From: an uncultured Bacteroidota bacterium
GTDB taxonomy: Bacteria; Bacteroidota; Bacteroidia; Chitinophagales; Chitinophagaceae
Reading direction: 5' to 3'
DNA: 7,571 bases
NCBI GenBank assembly: GCA_903912405.1
Contig: CAIWHF010000053.1
Location: forward strand, 1-7,571
The translations under genes were made by a program, and so were the position numbers. Shown here piece after piece: positions 4,609-7,571 of this stretch (positions are counted from its first letter, which is position 1; each line of letters opens with the position of its first letter). The notes under the pieces are model-generated. The model did not search any database. It saw nothing but the letters and a program-made list of their open reading frames with translations, and was not told the origin of the DNA.

Positions 4609-7571
4609 ATGAAATATACACTGCGTTTATTATTGGTGGTATTATTAGCATCTGTTTCTAAACTTGCTATAGCGCAAGCTGGTAATATCATTGGTCAGGT
4701 AAAAGACGAGAAAGGGATCACGGTTATTGGTGCAAATGTAGAGGTTATTGAAGGCCAACTTAAAAAAGGGGGTGCTGTTACCGATGATGACGGTAAATTC
4801 AATATCCGCGCTATTTTCGCAGGTTCTTATAATGTGCGCGTATCCTATCCGGGGTACCAAGTTTCCGAGATTTCTGGTGTTATTGTGAGTGTAGATAAAA
4901 CAACTACCTTAACTTTTAATTTAGAAAAGAAAGGGGTTACGGGTAAAGAAGTAAAAGTAGTTGCCTACAAAAAACCATTGATTGATAAATTTAGTCCAGG
5001 TAGTACCAGTGTGTTAACTTCAAAAGAAATTGAAAAATTACCTACTCGTAATACACAAGATATGGTATCTACGGCTTCGCCTAATACCTATCAACAAAAA
5101 AGTGGCGCAGCTATTAGCATTGGTGGTGCAAGAAGTGAAGGTACCTTATACATCATTGATGGGGTGCAAGTAAGAGGTAGTAGAGGTACTAACTTATCTC
5201 AAAACTCTATCTCAGAAATGCAAGTATTAACCTCTGGTATTTCTGCACGTTATGGAGATGCGATTGGGGGTGTTATCAATATTACTACAAAAGGTATTAC
5301 TTCTAATGTTCGTGGTGGCGGTATCGTTCAGCATTCTATAGATGGATATAATAACAACCTATTGAATTTTGATCTTTCGGGTCCTTTATTTGCGCAAAAA
5401 GTAAAACAGGAAGATGGCACTTTTAAAAAGAAACCACTTATTGGTTTTAGAGTAGGTGCGGATTATCAATATGATCAAGATAACAGCCCAAGTTATTATG
5501 GTACATATCAAGTAAAAGATGAGGTTTTGAGCTATATTCAACAAAACCCTTTAAGAGTTAGTCCTAAATCATCAGGTGGCAATACGATTTTAAACTATGC
5601 ATCTGAGTATATTACCAACAAAGATTTATTATATTCTAAAAAACGTTTGAATGCAACGGCATCTACATTTCGTTTAAATGAAAAATTAGATTTCCAAATA
5701 AATGATAATACCAATCTTACTTGGGGAACTACTTTTTCGTATGATAATTCTAGAGCCTATAGCAGAGGAACTGCATTGCTAGCACCTACTGCAATGCCTA
5801 ATTCTATTAACTATACCGGTAGAACTTATTTGCGTTTCACGCAACGTTTTAATAATAATGATAAGCAAAAAAATGCGTTAATTTCAAATGCATATTACAC
5901 GGTACAAGCAGATTATCAAGTAGACTATTCTACTACACAAAGAAATGATCTTAAGAAAGATCTATTCAACTATGGTTATGTAGGTAAATTTGATATTCAA
6001 AATCAACCGTTCTATTTATCTAATACAATAGATACAGCTACCAAAAGAACATTGGTTGGTTTGTATACCTATGACGTGCCAAAAAGTTTAAGCTTCCAAC
6101 GTGCAGAGGTTAATCCTATGTTGGCAAATTATACTTCTCAATATTTTAATTTAACCACCAACCAACCATTAACAATTGCACAAATTAGAAATGGTAATGG
6201 TATGTTGAATGGCGACCAGCCACTTTATACCTATGGTAAATTTGCTAACGTAGGTTATAACTATAATGGATATGGTTATGCTCGTGTAGATCAGTTTGCT
6301 TTTGGTGTAGATGCCTCCTTTGAATTTAAACCTAAGAAAACAAAACATGCTATTGAATTTGGTTTATACTACCAACAACGTGCAGAGAGAGGTTATTCAG
6401 CGCAAGGAGCAGCTTATCAAGGAACCTCTTCTGGGTCTGGATCTATCTGGCAATTAATGCGTTCTTTAGTTAACAAGCATATGTCTAATTTAGACAAAGA
6501 CAATCCAATTTTCTTAGTAGGTGGTAAACGTTACTCTAAATCAGATGTTTTAAATGGAGTAGTAACACCAGGCTTAACGGATACCGTAATCTATAATCGT
6601 TTATTTGTTCAAAAAGACCAATCTTTATTTGATTATAACTTAAGAAGAAAATTAGGTTTAAATACTAAAGGTCAAGATTTCTTAAATGTAGATGTTTTAG
6701 ATCCTTCTACGTTCAACTTAAATATGTTCTCACCTGACGAATTATTGAATAGTGGTAATCCATTAGTTAGTGCTTATGGTTATGATTATTTAGGTAATAA
6801 ATTAACAGGTCAAGTTAACTTTAATGACTTCTTTACAAAAACCTATACGGTTAATGGAAACAAATACTTCTCACGTGAAGTAGGGGCATTCCGACCAAAC
6901 TATATCGCTGGTTATTTATTAGACAAGTTTGAGTATAAAGATATGTTGTTCAATGTGGGTCTTCGTGTAGATAGATATGATGCGAATACTAAAGTATTGA
7001 AAGATCCGTATACGCTTTATGCTGGCTTAACAAAAGATCAAGTAGCGGGTGCTAAAAATATTTACAACAATGGTGTGCATCCTTCCAATATCGGTGGCGA
7101 CTATGTAGTTTATGTAAACGATGCTAGCTCTTCAGATCCTTCTGTAATTGGATATAGAAAAGGAGATGTTTGGTACGATCCCTATGGTAAAATTGTAGAA
7201 GATCCTTCTTCTTTAAAATCATATAGTGGTGGTAAAGATCCACAACCATTTATTCCTAAGAATACCATTAAAATGGATTCTACAGGTTATGATCCTAACA
7301 ATTCATTTACAGATTACAAACCGCAAATTAATTTGGCGCCACGTATTTCTTTCTCTTTCCCAATTTCTACTTCAGCATTGTTTTATGCGCACTACGATTT
7401 AATCGTACAACGTCCTAAATCAAATGTGTTTACTTCTCCATTAGATTATTTTACAATGTCGCAAAATGCGCAACAAGTAATCAATAATCCAGATTTAAAA
7501 CCGGAGAAATTGATTGATTATGAAATGGGTTTCCAACAAAAATTAACGGATAATTCAGCTTTGACATTAAG
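4609..7571 (+). CDS. TonB-dependent outer-membrane receptor with N-terminal carboxypeptidase-regulatory-like domain (3' end outside the window)
   Basis: The reading frame is open from the ATG at 4609 to the right edge: 987 complete codons with no stop, plus two bases. Residues 1-22 form a signal peptide (basic start, leucine/valine-rich core, cleavage likely after the LAIA at 19-22). Residues about 26-105 form a carboxypeptidase-regulatory-like beta-sandwich (GQVKDEKG, TDDDGKF, YPGYQ). KEVKVVAY at 113-120 resembles a TonB box. The plug follows at about 122-228, with IEKLPTRNTQDMV, the GGARSEGTLYIIDGVQVRG region (171-190) and ARYGDAIGGVINITTKG (212-228). The rest is an aromatic-rich beta-barrel with long Asn/Tyr-rich loops, including PQINLAPRISFSFP (905-918) and NPDLKPEKLIDYEMG (960-974), which are typical of late barrel strands in this family. 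Such receptors import ligands across the outer membrane using TonB energy. The ligand is unknown. The plug lacks the typical SusC/RagA motifs, and no SusD gene is seen before it, so an Oar-like or siderophore/peptide-type receptor is more likely than a glycan SusC. About 50-150 more residues probably lie beyond the window. Confidence 0.93.
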   Translation, partial: MKYTLRLLLVVLLASVSKLAIAQAGNIIGQVKDEKGITVIGANVEVIEGQLKKGGAVTDDDGKFNIRAIFAGSYNVRVSYPGYQVSEISGVIVSVDKTTTLTFNLEKKGVTGKEVKVVAYKKPLIDKFSPGSTSVLTSKEIEKLPTRNTQDMVSTASPNTYQQKSGAAISIGGARSEGTLYIIDGVQVRGSRGTNLSQNSISEMQVLTSGISARYGDAIGGVINITTKGITSNVRGGGIVQHSIDGYNNNLLNFDLSGPLFAQKVKQEDGTFKKKPLIGFRVGADYQYDQDNSPSYYGTYQVKDEVLSYIQQNPLRVSPKSSGGNTILNYASEYITNKDLLYSKKRLNATASTFRLNEKLDFQINDNTNLTWGTTFSYDNSRAYSRGTALLAPTAMPNSINYTGRTYLRFTQRFNNNDKQKNALISNAYYTVQADYQVDYSTTQRNDLKKDLFNYGYVGKFDIQNQPFYLSNTIDTATKRTLVGLYTYDVPKSLSFQRAEVNPMLANYTSQYFNLTTNQPLTIAQIRNGNGMLNGDQPLYTYGKFANVGYNYNGYGYARVDQFAFGVDASFEFKPKKTKHAIEFGLYYQQRAERGYSAQGAAYQGTSSGSGSIWQLMRSLVNKHMSNLDKDNPIFLVGGKRYSKSDVLNGVVTPGLTDTVIYNRLFVQKDQSLFDYNLRRKLGLNTKGQDFLNVDVLDPSTFNLNMFSPDELLNSGNPLVSAYGYDYLGNKLTGQVNFNDFFTKTYTVNGNKYFSREVGAFRPNYIAGYLLDKFEYKDMLFNVGLRVDRYDANTKVLKDPYTLYAGLTKDQVAGAKNIYNNGVHPSNIGGDYVVYVNDASSSDPSVIGYRKGDVWYDPYGKIVEDPSSLKSYSGGKDPQPFIPKNTIKMDSTGYDPNNSFTDYKPQINLAPRISFSFPISTSALFYAHYDLIVQRPKSNVFTSPLDYFTMSQNAQQVINNPDLKPEKLIDYEMGFQQKLTDNSALTL

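Noticed and set aside
4645..4860. Minus-strand open frame of 71 codons within the start of the receptor gene
   Set aside because: It is antisense to the signal peptide and carboxypeptidase-like domain of a clear receptor gene and has no family features.
4609..7571. Calling the receptor a SusC/RagA glycan importer
   Set aside because: The plug and TonB-box region lack the usual SusC sequences and no SusD gene is visible, although the region after the window could still hold one.

Overview
The window looks like an ordinary chromosomal segment from a member of the Bacteroidota, most likely a Chitinophagaceae- or Sphingobacteria-like bacterium. This rests on AT-rich DNA, starts without clear Shine-Dalgarno sequences, promoter-like motifs of the Bacteroidota type (TTG, about 18 nt, TAnnTTTG), and a large TonB-dependent receptor with an N-terminal carboxypeptidase-regulatory-like domain. 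The assignment to a family is inference from protein style, not a phylogeny.

Layout. Minus strand, read from right to left: an M17 leucyl aminopeptidase (2683 to 1244), then pdxA for vitamin B6 synthesis (1207 to 146), then the first 45 codons of an M16-family zinc peptidase (135 to 1, running off the left edge). The gaps of 36 and 10 nt suggest one operon. A 134-nt divergent spacer (2684-2817) appears to carry back-to-back promoters. Plus strand: ksgA/rsmA, the 16S rRNA dimethyladenosine transferase (2818-3573), then one nucleotide later a D-2-hydroxyacid dehydrogenase (3575-4504). After a 104-nt AT-rich spacer with a good promoter candidate comes the TonB-dependent receptor (4609 to the right edge, incomplete, 987 codons visible).

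Function. The left operon combines two peptidase families with a pyridoxal-phosphate biosynthetic enzyme. The right pair joins ribosome maturation with a small NAD-dependent oxidoreductase. The receptor has its own promoter candidate and is probably an independent outer-membrane import gene. All the genes look intact apart from the two cut by the window edges. No RNA gene, mobile element, CRISPR array or significant repeat was seen, and there is no gene-free stretch above 300 bases. I found no convincing evidence of an undescribed system. The most useful leads are the unassigned substrate of the dehydrogenase, the rearranged pdxA/ksgA neighbourhood and the unknown ligand of the receptor.
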